A stretch of DNA of 64,000 nucleotides from Hofstenia miamia (taxonomy: Eukaryota > Xenacoelomorpha > Acoela): positions 56,651-120,650 of the forward strand of contig SCFE01000118.1 in NCBI GenBank assembly GCA_004352715.1, in the 5' to 3' direction. Shown here one piece after another: positions 1 through 11,538 of this stretch (within the stretch, counting starts at the first letter, position 1; each line of letters starts with the position of its first letter). A model generated the notes under the pieces. The model was not told the origin of the DNA. It saw only the letters and a program-made list of their open reading frames with translations, and did not search any database. The position numbers and the translations under genes are program-made.

Positions 1-217
1 ATATTTTTCGGTATCTGTGATAGTACTGACTGAGGACTTTCCGGAGGCAACAATACCAATATCCCATAGTGGAGTATCAACATCTTCAACGGACGGACCA
101 GCTATGTTCATGTTCATGTTAGATGATTCTTGGGGTTGAGGAGGAAGAGGAGAGAGAGTAGAATGAGGATTCACAGCAACTTCACCAGTGCAGGATTCAT
201 AAGCGGCTGTCTTTGGC
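1..217 (-). CDS. Internal exon of a spliced gene (tentatively ZMYM1/hAT-related), open at the window edge
   Basis: Only one frame is open through all 217 bases on the minus strand. It is bounded upstream by a good acceptor (T-rich tract, then ATTACAG) at 218-220. The first base (217) completes a codon split after its second base. The product is low-complexity at first (Ser/Pro/Gln-rich), then contains an acidic stretch and the segment DTPLWDIG followed about 14 residues later by TDTEKY. From memory, a D-x-G then DxEKY pattern occurs ahead of the TTF-type zinc finger in ZMYM1-like, hAT-derived proteins; the family call is inference. The exon runs past position 1, so its 3' end is unseen. With the exon at 551-613 it forms the N-terminal part of one protein. 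Confidence 0.6.
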
Positions 218-550
218 CTGTAATGAAAATGAATAAATATTTAATTCAACAATATTCAGGTCAATTTAAAAAGAACGGGAAAAAAGTGTACCGGGCGAAT
301 AGAGTTCTCATAGAGTTAAGATTTACATGTGGTTATATTATGAAATTGTACATACATGTACATGTAATTTCTACGAATATTTATAGCTTGGTTCAAAAAG
401 GATTTTACAATCAAATGTTTCCTATGGTTTTGTACAGACGCACGATATAATCAAGAAATCAGCTAAACTACACTAAAGTATTTCATTTGGACGAACTCAT
501 AAAATAAGCTGCATTGCATATTCAGTATATAGATGGTTTCATTCAATTAC

Positions 551-613
551 CTGAAGAAAGAAGTTATCTGTCCTTGATTTGCAGATTTCAATTTTTTTTC
601 TTGGTGGTGCCAT
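551..613 (-). CDS. First coding exon with PIP box, carrying a 1-base frameshift in an A8 run
   Basis: ATG at 613-611 (minus) is followed by MAPPRKK and a donor CAG/gtaatt at 551/550. As printed, the frame gives 21 codons ending in phase 0, and the next exon would then stop within seven codons. The run of eight A (plus-strand T, 592-599) is the obvious weak point. In the neighbouring frame the rest of the exon reads KSANQGQITSFF and ends in phase 2, which is the phase the exon at 1-217 needs. QGQITSFF fits the PCNA-interacting (PIP-box) pattern Q-x-x-I-x-x-F-F exactly. So either one extra A was called in the homopolymer or this allele has a genuine frameshift. The 333-bp intron (218-550) has canonical GT-AG ends. 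Confidence 0.55.
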
Positions 614-1201
614 GGGTAGGATGTAGAAACGATTCTCTTTCGTAGGATTCACATAGCTCGCTTAATTGATAAATGAAAGTAAAGTATAGAAATGGCGAGA
701 ACCGTTGTAGACGGACTAACTCTCATTGTTTTAACGCCTGATTGTTTTTATTACACAAAATGCTTCAACAGGAGTTTCTTGTTTCACATTAAACAAATAA
801 ATAATACTTGTTGTAAAGTATTCTCGGAATTTCAAACTTCAACATTGCACAGCTTTAATACTCATTTGTATCAAAGGACACGACATATGGAGACTCTATA
901 TACACAACATTTACAAATTACAATCGTGAATTTGTTATTATTTCTGAATTATAACACTAAATTTTACAAATCAAAAAATATTCACAGCAATATGGAAAAA
1001 CCAATATTATAATTCCCCGCAAATCCCCGCGATTCCCCACCGGGATTGAAATTAGGACCATCACACAAGCCTGGTAACATCTCTGTCACGATGTACTTTA
1101 ATAAGCGTTGCCAAATTATGAAGACAAGGAGATATGTATGATAGAGAACATCCAGCGAGGTGCATAAAAAATTCTTAAACTCCGAGGGGGGGGGGGGGGG
1201 G
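614..1201. other. 5' flank of the PIP-box gene; no supported gene
   Basis: AT-rich sequence upstream of the minus-strand gene start. A plus-strand ORF with ATG at 692 (106 codons) shows no domain or splice context. A small C-rich patch (about 1013-1040) and a run of 16 G (1186-1201) lead into the assembly gap. Confidence 0.5.
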
Positions 1202-1292
1202 NNNNNNNNNNNNNNNNNNNNNNNNNNNNNNNNNNNNNNNNNNNNNNNNNNNNNNNNNNNNNNNNNNNNNNNNNNNNNNNNNNNNNNNNNNN
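1202..1292. other. Assembly gap (91 N) inside a poly-G run
   Basis: The gap is flanked by G runs on both sides (1186-1201 and 1293-1302), so sequencing probably failed in a G homopolymer. ORFs that cross it are meaningless. Confidence 0.95.
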
Positions 1293-1302
1293 GGGGGGGG
1301 GG

Positions 1303-2028
1303 TTTGAACCCCATGAACCCCCCCCGTCAGATCCGCTACTGCTTATAGAACTTATTATAGTGCACTTATTTTTAAAACACTTAATTGTTTAACACCCGTG
1401 TTAATAAAAAAGGCAGTTAAATGAAAGATTGCTTACTAGGTGACTGCAATACATTCTAAGCCAATTATATAAGCACTTATGGTAATGGATAGCACTTGTG
1501 CCCTACGATATTTACAACACAGTACATGCACGCGATTTCATTACAGATCAGTCAGTGCTGCAATTATCCTAGGCGTAGTCAAGAGAGGGACATTGTGGAA
1601 TGTCCACTTCCTTCTCGTAAGTTTTTTCAACACTAATTTTGATTAAGCTTAAAAATTTGGGAAATTGGTTTCCTGGTCTATTTTTTCAATATTTTGAACT
1701 CGATATGTTAACTTCAAGGGAATGACATTCCTGATGCAAAATGACCCAAAAAGGTAAGTGAAGTAATAAACTATTTCAAGCCAATAATATTTGTGAGAAC
1801 CACTTGGAAACTGTTAACGGCAAAGATCTCAAGCAGGCACATGTGTTACTTAAAACAGAGTAGGTTGATCCCATAAGAGAAGAGGGTGCAGAGTACAGTT
1901 GCTCGTAGACCAGGGAATGGGTGAGAACTATAATAGAGGGAATTGTAAGAAAAGGAAAACAAAATTGGCAAAAAATGGCGTTGATAGATTAAAGGAAAGA
2001 CTGTATTTTAAAATTTCATATCTAAAGC

Positions 2029-2031
<3 letters not shown>
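1303..2031. other. No gene seen
   Basis: AT-rich sequence without convincing exons, RNA genes or transposon motifs on either strand. Confidence 0.4.

Positions 2032-2067
<36 letters not shown>
2032..2067. repeat. (TA)n microsatellite
   Basis: About 18 uninterrupted TA units. It directly abuts the left end of the MITE at 2068, so the MITE probably inserted at a TA in or beside the array. Confidence 0.95.
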
Positions 2068-2070
<3 letters not shown>

Positions 2071-2325
2071 TCACCCTAATAAAATTATTGCCTAAGTCAA
2101 TTTTTTAGGTTTTGAGAAAAATGAGAAAAACATGTTTTTTAAACAAATCAGCAATGTTTATTAACGGATGAGCGAAAGTTAAAGTTGTTAGTTTACAAAA
2201 GTATATTTGTTATATATTTGTTATCATCAAAGCAGTAAAAAATGTTTTGAGGGTGTGATTTTTTACTTAGGCATCATTCAAATCTGAAAAAAATAACTTA
2301 GGCAATTATTTTATTAGAGTGACGA
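2068..2325. mobile_element. Tc1/mariner-type MITE, 258 bp, 30-bp terminal inverted repeats
   Basis: The left end begins TCGTCACCCTAATAAAAT. The reverse complement of the right end begins TCGTCACTCTAATAAAAT. The two termini match over about 30 bp with two mismatches. TA flanks both ends (2066-2067 and 2326-2327), the target duplication expected of Tc1/mariner elements. Inside, the subterminal word CCTAAGT recurs in inverted form. There is no coding capacity, so it is non-autonomous. Confidence 0.85.
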
Positions 2326-2699
2326 TATGTTGATTCATAGCAGTTGATTACACAAATATTTCAATATATCATCGCCATGCATATATTATTTAAATTATTG
2401 AATTATATTTCGATTTGGGGCAGGATTCTAATTGAAAATAACTGAAATAGGTTACTAGACATGAAATTGAAATAGCCTTGATTAAGACCTGGATCAAATG
2501 TATTCCAAAATTCTATTGAATGTACGTGTATCGTTAGCAGTTTCAACCAAACGAATTACAGCACTGTCTGAAATGAGTTATTGCGATTTCTTTTCAAATT
2601 ATACTCAATTTGACGAACTACTAGTATAGTTCTGCTAACCATTCAGTCCCATGAGACTAGGACTAAGCATTTCAGTGAGCTAGGACTAACATGGGGCTG
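2326..2699. other. No gene seen
   Basis: AT-rich sequence between the MITE and the LINE remnant; no coding or structural signal recognised. Confidence 0.4.
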
Positions 2700-3110
2700 G
2701 TGCAACCCGGAGCATATCATATAGGTGTGTACTGAAATGCTAGATGCTGTAGAGTTTCACAAAATTGGATGAGATCCTAAAGGAAGAAAGATGGGAAAGT
2801 GGCAGATTGGCATTGCTGTCCACAGCCTAAGGCTCAGGCAGGACATATTCCAGGGAGACATCTTACCACCCGTAATTTGCTTAATCCCAATCACAGAAAG
2901 GCATATTTTATAAGTTAGAGAAGAATGCTAGAACTGTGAATCACCTATGGTATATGGATGTTTTGATGTTGTACATCAGTTAAAGGAAGCTGTTACTGAA
3001 GAAAGTGGGGACATGCGTCATGGAAAAATTGCATTCTGCAGCAGGACAATACAAGCACTCACGTGTTGTGCAGAAACTGTCATCAGCAAGATGATATTTA
3101 TTGTTTTTTG
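2700..3110 (+). pseudogene. Remnant of a LINE reverse transcriptase
   Basis: On the plus strand, 2837-2914 reads RQDIFQGDILPPVI and onward to a stop. This corresponds to the QGDxLSPLLF block of non-LTR reverse transcriptases. After a frame change, 2935-2975 reads VNHLWYMDVLMLY, the position of the YxDD catalytic block, with the second Asp replaced by Val. Stops and a frameshift separate the motifs. The neighbourhood is richer in G+C than its surroundings, as expected of old inserted coding sequence. It is a dead fragment; the LINE clade cannot be fixed from these motifs. Confidence 0.55.
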
Positions 3111-5373
3111 AATTTATAATTTTATTGTAAAAATTAACTTTTTTCCGACAACCTATATTAATGGCTTGTTCTTGAAAATCATATTTTGCTGAGTAATTAA
3201 GATTTTTGGCATTTTTTGGTAGTTTAACTCCTTATTTGTATAAAAGAATGTTGAAAATGTCAAACATTTTGAAATCACAACTGCAGTATTCATTGTAAAG
3301 TGTCCTCTGATGGTGAACGTAGACGAAAGGACTGAATAGTAAACATTCCTGTATGGTGCAGTCCTGACTTATTTGATCCAGTCCCTGGAAAAAGCTGACC
3401 ACTTCCAGCTCTGGAGAATTTATCTTGCTACAAAAATTTACTGTAACATATACTTTTAGACATGTACATTTAAAACATTTGATGTTACTTATTGTAATTT
3501 AAATTTTACTTTGGAAATACTACAGCATTTTAAGTTTTAGTAAAAGATTAGGCATGTGGAATTTTAACTTGAAGTAATCTAGCTCACTAGCTGCTTGTGC
3601 GTGCACAAAAAGTTAGTTGAAATTCAGACCAAATGCAATATAAGGGTCTCTAGTCCAATATCTAAAACAAATTCCTTCAAAATTTTCCTGGCTTTATTTA
3701 AGTATACCAGGTTTAATTTTAAATGTTCATGATCCCTACTAAAGAGTAACATCAGTTACCTGATTTTGACGATACGGATCGGGTCAGGTATAAAATTTAT
3801 ATTGATTGATAAAAAAGGTGACTAATGTATTTGAGAAATAACAAAGGCGTTAAATAATACAAATGAATAGCTATGTTTATTTTACAATAATTTGATTGGC
3901 GAGATCCAAACCTGTAAATATTGCGAGTCAAAGTTACATTTCCTGTCTGATTGAAAATTTTCGTATCATGTTGAGTTCGGGTTTATGATAAACTCATTAT
4001 CCCTCTCTAATCAATACTACATGCTCAACAATTCCTAGATCTACTATAAAATAACAATTATAATCATCTGACTTAACTTTTTTGCAATTTTTCAATTTTT
4101 ATCTGTGAGAATTTGAAAATTTTGAGCAAAATGAAGGAAAACTTCGAAAGTGAATTGGCTTTTGTTTATTGAAGAACAAGAAAATAAGTAAAAATTTATG
4201 AATAACATATTACTTCACGTAATGCAATTCTGTCTTTTCTCAAAGAATTTTGGAAAGAAAAACTTTCAAATAACAAAAATTTTCTAACACATTCAAATCG
4301 AATTTTGCTCTAAAACAATTGCCAAGGTAAGGCATTCATAAAGGAAATTCACTTTGTAAGAGAATCTTGAAAAATAGCGTTCTTTATGTTCATCAGATTT
4401 TTGAAACTACCATTTCAAACACATTCTCTGTTTTTAATCTATTAAAGCAAATTACAATATTTAATTGTAGCATTAGGTGCATAGGGATTAATAAAAGGAA
4501 TAATCTCATATAGAATGAAACATAACCTTGGGACAAAACAACACTTTATATGTGAAATTTTAGAAGTGGTACTTTCTCTTAGAAGACTACTACTACTAAT
4601 AAGTAAAGATCTCAAAATCATTTGAATGATGTTATTAAATGTGTTAACTAACAAACCGATAATAGTTAAGTTGAAAGCCACCTAGAACATAACACATTGA
4701 GATCACTGCTCATAGTCCAAATATCTCTACAATCTCAAAATTATAAAAAAATTATTCAGTGTATTGAATTCTTTTAAAGAAATGCATAGTCAACAAAGAT
4801 AGGATGTTTGTTATATCTTGTTACTATAAAAAGGAAACACGTTTATTGAGATACAATGCATGCAAACTTGGATTAATAAAACTAATATTCCAATGCTCAG
4901 CAAAACACTGTTGGAATGTTTCATTGAACATTTTTCTAAAATCTCATTGTAGTAGCGTTTGTGTATTCCTTAATGGTACACAATGTGGCTCTTTTAGATT
5001 TTTTGAATATACACGTATATGTATAACTTCAGGTGGCATTGTTAATATTTTGTTTAAAATGATGGATATTTAGTCTAAATGTTTTTTTGCAAAATAATTG
5101 TGCGTAAACAATTTTAAGCGATAACTATGCTTGCATAAATTATAATAGAAATTATCCGAAAATATCGTTTGACGACTAAAGAAAGTATAAATGTACAAGT
5201 TTTATGTTATACACTGTAAACATAGTTACATTCTCCAAAATATTAAAAGTTGAATGAATCGTAATTTGGCAATAGAATATTAGAATAGGTTTATCTATAG
5301 TAATACGAACATCATGGTATGGCTTAAGACAATTGTAAATGTTTCATGGTATTGCTGTTAATAATAACAATAG

Positions 5374-5377
<4 letters not shown>
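3111..5377. other. No gene seen
   Basis: Low-complexity AT-rich sequence. Short ORFs (for example 4442-4681 minus, 4804-5073 plus) have no recognisable domains, splice context or compositional support. Confidence 0.4.

Positions 5378-5413
<36 letters not shown>
5378..5413. repeat. (TA)n microsatellite
   Basis: About 17 uninterrupted AT units. Confidence 0.95.
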
Positions 5414-5414
<1 letters not shown>

Positions 5415-7039
5415 CGTGATTCAAAGCAACAAACAGAAGTTCTATTACTGCAAAATAAATAAACAAAAATAACAAGCATAAGCAAGCACATTACAAAGAT
5501 CATTGTCTCGCCAAAAATTTGTAAGTTACCCCTTGAATTTCCTAATAGTGAGCTTTAGTTAAAATCTCCATATCATAGTGCCTTACCAGAAACGTGTGTC
5601 ATTAAATTACCATTTGCCAGTTATTGGTTTTTTATCATTTTGCATTTAGTTTTAGTTATTATGTTTAATGAAGCGGTTGTAAAAGCTATTACAACTATAA
5701 AATATGTATATTGATCATAATATCCTTAGTGGACATCGAAGTTAATATCATGGAGATATCCGATATTCTAATTACACTGCATAACAAAAACCTCATTTCA
5801 AAATAATTAATATATTATGCAACTTCATTTAAAATATTTACATTGAAAAGGGTAGTTTAGTAAATTAAATACTGGTAAATATAATAGAGAAACCTTTTAA
5901 CACTGGCTGTGCAAAAATATTCAAAGAAATGATTTTTAACCAATGCTTTATTTAATATGGACATTTATATTCTAAGCAAAATGAAGATATTTATAATAAA
6001 AAACTAAAAAAGAAGCAGAATTTTTTGAGAAAAAACATACAAATGGATACAGAATAACTTTAAAAATTAAAATGATATCGAAATATTAGCAATTTGATTT
6101 CAGTTGATGAAAATACTGCAAAATACTAAATATTCAACAAGAAATTTTGTTTCCTCAATCTTATTATAAATTCAGCATTAACAAAAACGCTACTTCTGGG
6201 GATGATGTAAAACTGATAATTATGCATATATACGAGAATATAAATTACATGCATATTACATTCAAGAAAACTCTGATGACAATGTATCTCAAGACCTGTT
6301 CCATAAAAATTTTTTAGGATGCCACCTACAACATCCAATGAAGCTAAGAATTTGTGTAGAGATATCAATTGAAAAATTTCGGAGAAAACAGAATTGGAAA
6401 AAAATAAAATCAAATATTTCCAAAATAGTTATTCATCATGATAAATCTCTTTTAATCATCTTAATAGATCACTCTGATTACTTAAATCTTTAACATGATC
6501 AATATTTTAATAGCAAGATTTGATTGTATATGCACATGTTTAAATTTTAAAAAAAAATATTTTTTTTGTAAAATATTTTTATGTATTTTAAATGTGTTGT
6601 TACAAACACGTTGAATTTTATTATTCAGCTTCGGAATAATGACCTGGTACAAAATATTGATAAAATAAATTAAAATACGGACATAGATTCTTAAAAAAGT
6701 CATTGAACTTTATTGAAATAGGTTTTTAGATGGCTTCAAGGCTCTTATTAACCATTAATTACTCAAATGTATCCTAAAAGAACTCAAATCATTTAATTTA
6801 CAAATCCAATGTGCAATATATTTGCTGATGATAAAAAAGTTTACATTTAAAGGTAAAATAGATTAAATATGTTTGCCTGTCAATAGGCTACAGAACAGTT
6901 ATTTACGTGGTATCAAGTGTGCAGGCAGTATCAATGATTTCGAATCAAAAAATAAATAATAGTTTTTCTAGTTATGCCATGCCCATTTAGATTTTACTTG
7001 ATTTTTGCTTCTTTTTGTTTTGGCCAATACTAAATCTGA
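5414..7039. other. No gene seen; 3' flank of the GPCR gene
   Basis: AT-rich sequence downstream (in gene orientation) of the GPCR. No further exon recognised. Confidence 0.4.
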
Positions 7040-7999
7040 TTAAAAAATGCCTCTTGTCAAGCATCTTTTCACCAATTTAATGAATTCAATGCGATAAGAT
7101 CGATTTTGGACAGTGTAGATGATCGGATTAACCAGCGAAGATGATATTGATAACTGAACAGAAAAATGATAGAACCAACCCTCAACACTCACATTAAAAT
7201 TCAATTTGTAAGATATGTTGAGAAAATATAAAGAAACATAGATATAGCAGGGAAACGTACAAGCAACGTAAAACACAGTTATAACAGCAGCATTTCGAAG
7301 TAAACGCATATTATTCTTGTGCATCCTGTCGTTTTCTTTTATTGAACGTTTCCTTTTAAATACCTTCTTAACAATGCTTAGATAAATCATCATTAGTATC
7401 AACAAAACACCGAACGAGAAAATGGTGTAATAATACGTGTAAAACAAATTAGATTTTGACGAAAACGTATCGCCTAAAAACCAGCATGCGTAATTTTTTC
7501 CTTCTTTAGAATGTATCCACAAGGGGAAATGTTCAACAGATGCCAAAAATCCAAGGAAATACAGAATTAGGAAAATTGTGATTGTCAAGTTTCGGTTTGT
7601 CGAAATTTTTTTATATGCGATAGGACTGAAAACAGCAAACCATCGCTCCATTGCTAACAGAACAATGTGCAGCACAGAAAGTTTTAAGAACACCCACAAA
7701 TAGTAGGTGGAAAAAATTGTTTTGCAGTATATAATGCCAAGGTATCCTTTAGGCACAGAGATGTAGGGATGAATGTAGATTTGAAATAATTTACTCAAAC
7801 ACGTGATGAAGTCAGTAACAGCTAGACTTAACATAACTCTATTGGTGAAATTATTCTTAAGTGTGCTACTAAATGAATATGTTGTAATTATAGCAAAATT
7901 GAACAGAGTACCTAACATAACAATTGAGGTTGAAATTATGACATCCCATGTTGCATGCTCTTCCCAAATTGCTGATCCAGCTTCTTCCGTGAAATTCAT
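7040..7999 (-). CDS. Rhodopsin-family (class A) G-protein-coupled receptor, intronless
   Basis: A 319-residue seven-helix receptor of the plasma membrane, complete in one exon. I start at the ATG at 7999-7997; the frame extends three codons further up only through a TTG. Residue 2 begins an N-glycosylation site (NFT). Class A landmarks are in order: GTLFN in helix 1 (N34), LSLAVTDF in helix 2 (D63), C92 at the top of helix 3 with C172 in loop 2 as disulphide partner, ERW (118-120) in place of DRY, a basic third loop (KKVFKRKR, 211-218), CTFP (247-250) in place of CWxP, and NPIIY (291-295) in helix 7. The tail is short. Helix 4 lacks the usual Trp and helix 6 lacks the toggle-switch Trp, so it is a divergent member. 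Ligand and subfamily cannot be read from the sequence; peptide or amine receptors and lineage-specific orphan expansions are all possible. Confidence 0.93.
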   Translation of the reverse strand: MNFTEEAGSAIWEEHATWDVIISTSIVMLGTLFNFAIITTYSFSSTLKNNFTNRVMLSLAVTDFITCLSKLFQIYIHPYISVPKGYLGIIYCKTIFSTYYLWVFLKLSVLHIVLLAMERWFAVFSPIAYKKISTNRNLTITIFLILYFLGFLASVEHFPLWIHSKEGKNYACWFLGDTFSSKSNLFYTYYYTIFSFGVLLILMMIYLSIVKKVFKRKRSIKENDRMHKNNMRLLRNAAVITVFYVACTFPCYIYVSLYFLNISYKLNFNVSVEGWFYHFSVQLSISSSLVNPIIYTVQNRSYRIEFIKLVKRCLTRGIF

Positions 8000-9227
8000 T
8001 TTCGACAATGATTTTTTATAAAATCATGTGAATATTTAAGATTCTGCGCATTTTCAATTGGATAGAAAATCTTGATATTCGATTGGCTGAAAATAGAATT
8101 TCTTCTATTAAACAAATTTCTTCTATTAAAACAAATTAGGATTTAGCAGCTAGAAATTATCTTGTATCCTATGATATAATTGACACTAAAATACTATGCA
8201 ATGCTAATTAGTATTAATCATCAAAATTTATCTAAATATCATTTCATGTTTATAACTAAGAATTTTTGATCCATTAAGATTCTATTCAGTTATGGTTTCA
8301 ATAATAGCTACGTCATCACATAGGATGAAAGGCCTCAACAATTTTGAAGAAGGTAGGATATAGTGAATTTATAACCTTGGTTTGAACATTAATATGTACA
8401 GCAACAACTGTTACTGCAGTCGTTCTATCAAGTAACAAAATCACAACCACTTTACCTATTTTATTCAAACCTAGCTTCCAAATAAATTTGGTCCGTTTTC
8501 TCATTTCACAAGAATATTTTTATTTGTAATCACCAGATTTATCCCTAAGTGACCGCCTGTAGTAGAGTGATTTGATGTACAAATAATAATAGGGAACAAT
8601 TTAATTTTTATAAATTTGATTTGCATTCTACAAAAAGTACAAAGCCTGTAACACTACTACATCTAGTACTGTGTTAATCCATTGTTGTTAAAAGTCATTA
8701 AGCTCATCAAAACCTTCACTTAGTCATTTCAAATAATTTTCTTTAGGATACTACTACATCTGTGCAGATCGGTATGTAGAGGGGGGGCAAGGGAAAAATT
8801 ACAGAGTTCTCCGCATCATTAATCAATTAGTATAAGGGCAAATGCAGTAGAACCTGCATTATATTCAATGAAATTAATAAGATCTGCAATATTTCCTATT
8901 GTAGTAAGCAAAGGTTAGATGTTTTGTACACATATCCAATGTATTTTAAAAATAGAAGCATGAGTCATACTATGTAATGTCAATTTAGGGCATGGGACCC
9001 CAACCTAATAGAATCTCTTGGATACGCCATCGCATTTGCTCACGAAGTCAAATTTTCATGAGTTCTGCATTGTTTAATCTTTACAAATTGACTAAGATGT
9101 GTTTCGAAATCAAAAGTCATGATGGATTTTATAATGAATTTCATTAAGGAATAGCATTTGCCAGAAGCATTTCTATATATTCATTTTTCATATGTATTAA
9201 ATAACCATTTTTGTTGCTCATTATTAG
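8000..9227. other. 5' flank of the GPCR; no gene seen
   Basis: AT-rich. A tandem doublet AAATTTCTTCTATTAAA occurs near 8098-8130. No clear promoter can be assigned. Confidence 0.4.
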
Positions 9228-9318
9228 AGGCGGCACCCCATCAGCAACGTGAAACCTTGTACTATCACAGTGCCGGGGATACTTTTCAGGAGGATTCGGA
9301 TACAACTTACTTAATTCA
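9228..9318 (+). other. Possible exon (weak)
   Basis: A G+C-richer patch follows an acceptor-like TTGCTCATTATTAG and stays open, with protein-like composition (EAAPHQQRETLYYHS and onward to YLIQ). The 3' border has no good donor (CAA/gtcctg), and no partner exon was found. It may equally be a fragment of an old insertion. Confidence 0.2.
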
Positions 9319-10967
9319 AGTCCTGCTTAGTTTTAGTTGTTTTCCAGGCTTTATGAGCCTCGGTTTCAGACGACCATTAATATATTTATTGTTAATTATA
9401 ATTAGAATTGATTATGACAAATAATTCAAACCTTTCCATTAGTATTAATTAAATTAATTATAAGAAGACTTCCATTTCATCTCAAAATTATATTTTTCTA
9501 ACATAACAAATTATAGCGTAAATATAAACTTTGGTTACATTCTCCTTTTATTATGCTGTTTTACAAGAAAATTTGTGTTTGGAATTTTTCTCTAGCCCTT
9601 CATTCTATTTGTAGTGCCTTTTTCTTATATTTCCGAGATGACCATGCTTCTTAGATAACCTTAATAAAAATCAGTAAACAACTTCGATAAATTGTCTTGA
9701 ACTGGGTTGAATTTGAACAAAGATTCTTCTTTTAAAACCAAGTTTTAAAAAATACCATATTCTTATTCAGAGACGGTTTTGCAACTAATTCAAAGACTTA
9801 CTTTCAAAAAGATATTGATATTGAAACTAAGCTCAACAACTACTTCAGTATATGGGAGCAAAGAAGTTTACGTTAATAATTTTGCAAAGCAATGCAACAC
9901 TCTTGCGTTCTTAAAAGCCATACGTAAATATCTGTTCAGAAATTCCATATCTTATTGAATGATATAATGAACTCATTATTTGATAAAAATAAAGAGAAAA
10001 AAGACATCGAATCATTAAAATATAATAAAAATTTTCTTAGACAAAATAAGTAGGCTTGCAAATATAATGATGCATAAAAATTTTTAATTCTTGGACTTTT
10101 TATAGCAAACCATTTCTTACTTAATTCTAGTTTCACTAACATAAAAATTTTCAAGACTATTAATAGTTGCAAAAGTAAATAATTTTTAAGTAATGCATAA
10201 AAATGATCTCTCATCCCATATTTAACTAAAACGCATTGCATTTACTTACCAATATTTATTAAATTTGAGTTTTTAAAAGCAATTAAGAGAATAAATGTCA
10301 TTGTAAGTTTACCCTACTTTCAGACAAACGCAAACTTAATAAGCAGCTATCTCCATAATCGTAAACAGAGAGTTAAACTAAATGGAATTCTCACTGACTG
10401 GATTTTTATTAAAATGGCGTTCTACAAGAACAACTTTGGGATCTTTGCAATTCTACATGTATGTAAAGATTTGAGCAATCAGACCATATGTAATGTCACA
10501 CAATATGGCAATGATGCTATGCTATTTAGTTCATATAAGTCTCCTAAAATGGCTCTTCAAGTTGTCAAGCAATATATTATAAATAATGAAAGCAGAAGAT
10601 TGACATGAATATTGACAATACAATGAAAACAGTAACCAGGTATGTTTAAGAAGATGCTATTTAAGTTACCATCTATTTCAAGTTTATTTATCACCAATAG
10701 TACAGATTGCTAAGCAACAATAACACAACTAATAGTGCACGACAACTGTAACAAATTTAGCATAAACTTGAAATTAATTCCAAATATATAAATATTACAC
10801 AACCAATGTTCCCAGCATCTTCAATATTAAATTTAGCACTGTTATTAAAAAATAAGGCTTTTAGCACTATATCTCAACAGCTTCAAGCCATAGCAAAAAT
10901 TACTTGTTATTCTTAATGCACAGTATCATGTCCACCTGTCATTGATCATAATTATACATATTTGTGG
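9319..10967. other. No gene seen
   Basis: AT-rich sequence without supported features. Confidence 0.4.
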
Positions 10968-11207
10968 CCCAAGTAGCAAGCCATCAATGGGCCATTATTG
11001 GTCCATTATTGGTGCCAATATTGGCCATTATTGGCATTTGGCCACCGGACCAATATTGGTCCATTAATAAAAACCAACCATGAGCCAACGATTTACCAAT
11101 AATAGCTCTTCGAACATTAATGGTTTATATTGGCAAATGGTTGGCCAATATTGGCCAACGATACCAATAATGGACCAATAATGGCCCATTGATCATTGTT
11201 ACTTGGG
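10968..11207. mobile_element. Palindromic MITE, family A, complete 240-bp copy
   Basis: The two ends are inverted copies over about 45 bp: left begins CCCAAGTAGCAAGCCATCAA, and the reverse complement of the right begins CCCAAGTAACAATGATCAA. The interior is almost wholly made of short palindromic words built on TTGGCCAATATTGG and CCAATAATGGACC, so the whole element can fold on itself. No ORF. I could not identify a target-site duplication with confidence. Confidence 0.8.
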
Positions 11208-11428
11208 TGAAGCCATTCTATTTTCAATCTATGCATATGTATAGACAGACAAATCTATTTTAAGAATGATGCGTGTCCGTTTTTTAATAGGATTATTGGT
11301 ATGTAAAAACAAATTAATGCAATTAAAAAGGTCTGAGGAACTAAATAGTGGTATTCGAAATTGAATTTTACATTGTAATGACATTGGTTAAGTAATAAAC
11401 TAAAACTACATGTAATTAATGAGCATCC

Positions 11429-11538
11429 CTCAAGTAACAATGATCAATGGGCCATTATTGGTCCATTATTGGCATCGTTGGCCATTATTGGCCAACCATT
11501 TGCCAATATAAACCATTAATGTTCGAAGAGCTATTATT
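11429..11538. mobile_element. Palindromic MITE, family A, half copy in opposite orientation
   Basis: About 110 bp match the reverse complement of 11098-11207, from the terminal (C)TCAAGTAACAATGATCAA to GAAGAGCTATTATT, after which similarity stops abruptly. With the complete copy it makes a 110-bp inverted repeat around a 221-bp spacer. Confidence 0.8.

Noticed and set aside
692-1012. 106-codon plus-strand ORF with ATG, divergent from the PIP-box gene
   Set aside because: No domain, no signal or splice context, AT-driven composition; probably chance.
8000-8008. Upstream start of the GPCR at a TTG
   Set aside because: Animal genes rarely start at TTG, and the ATG four codons in gives a normal N-terminus with a glycosylation site.
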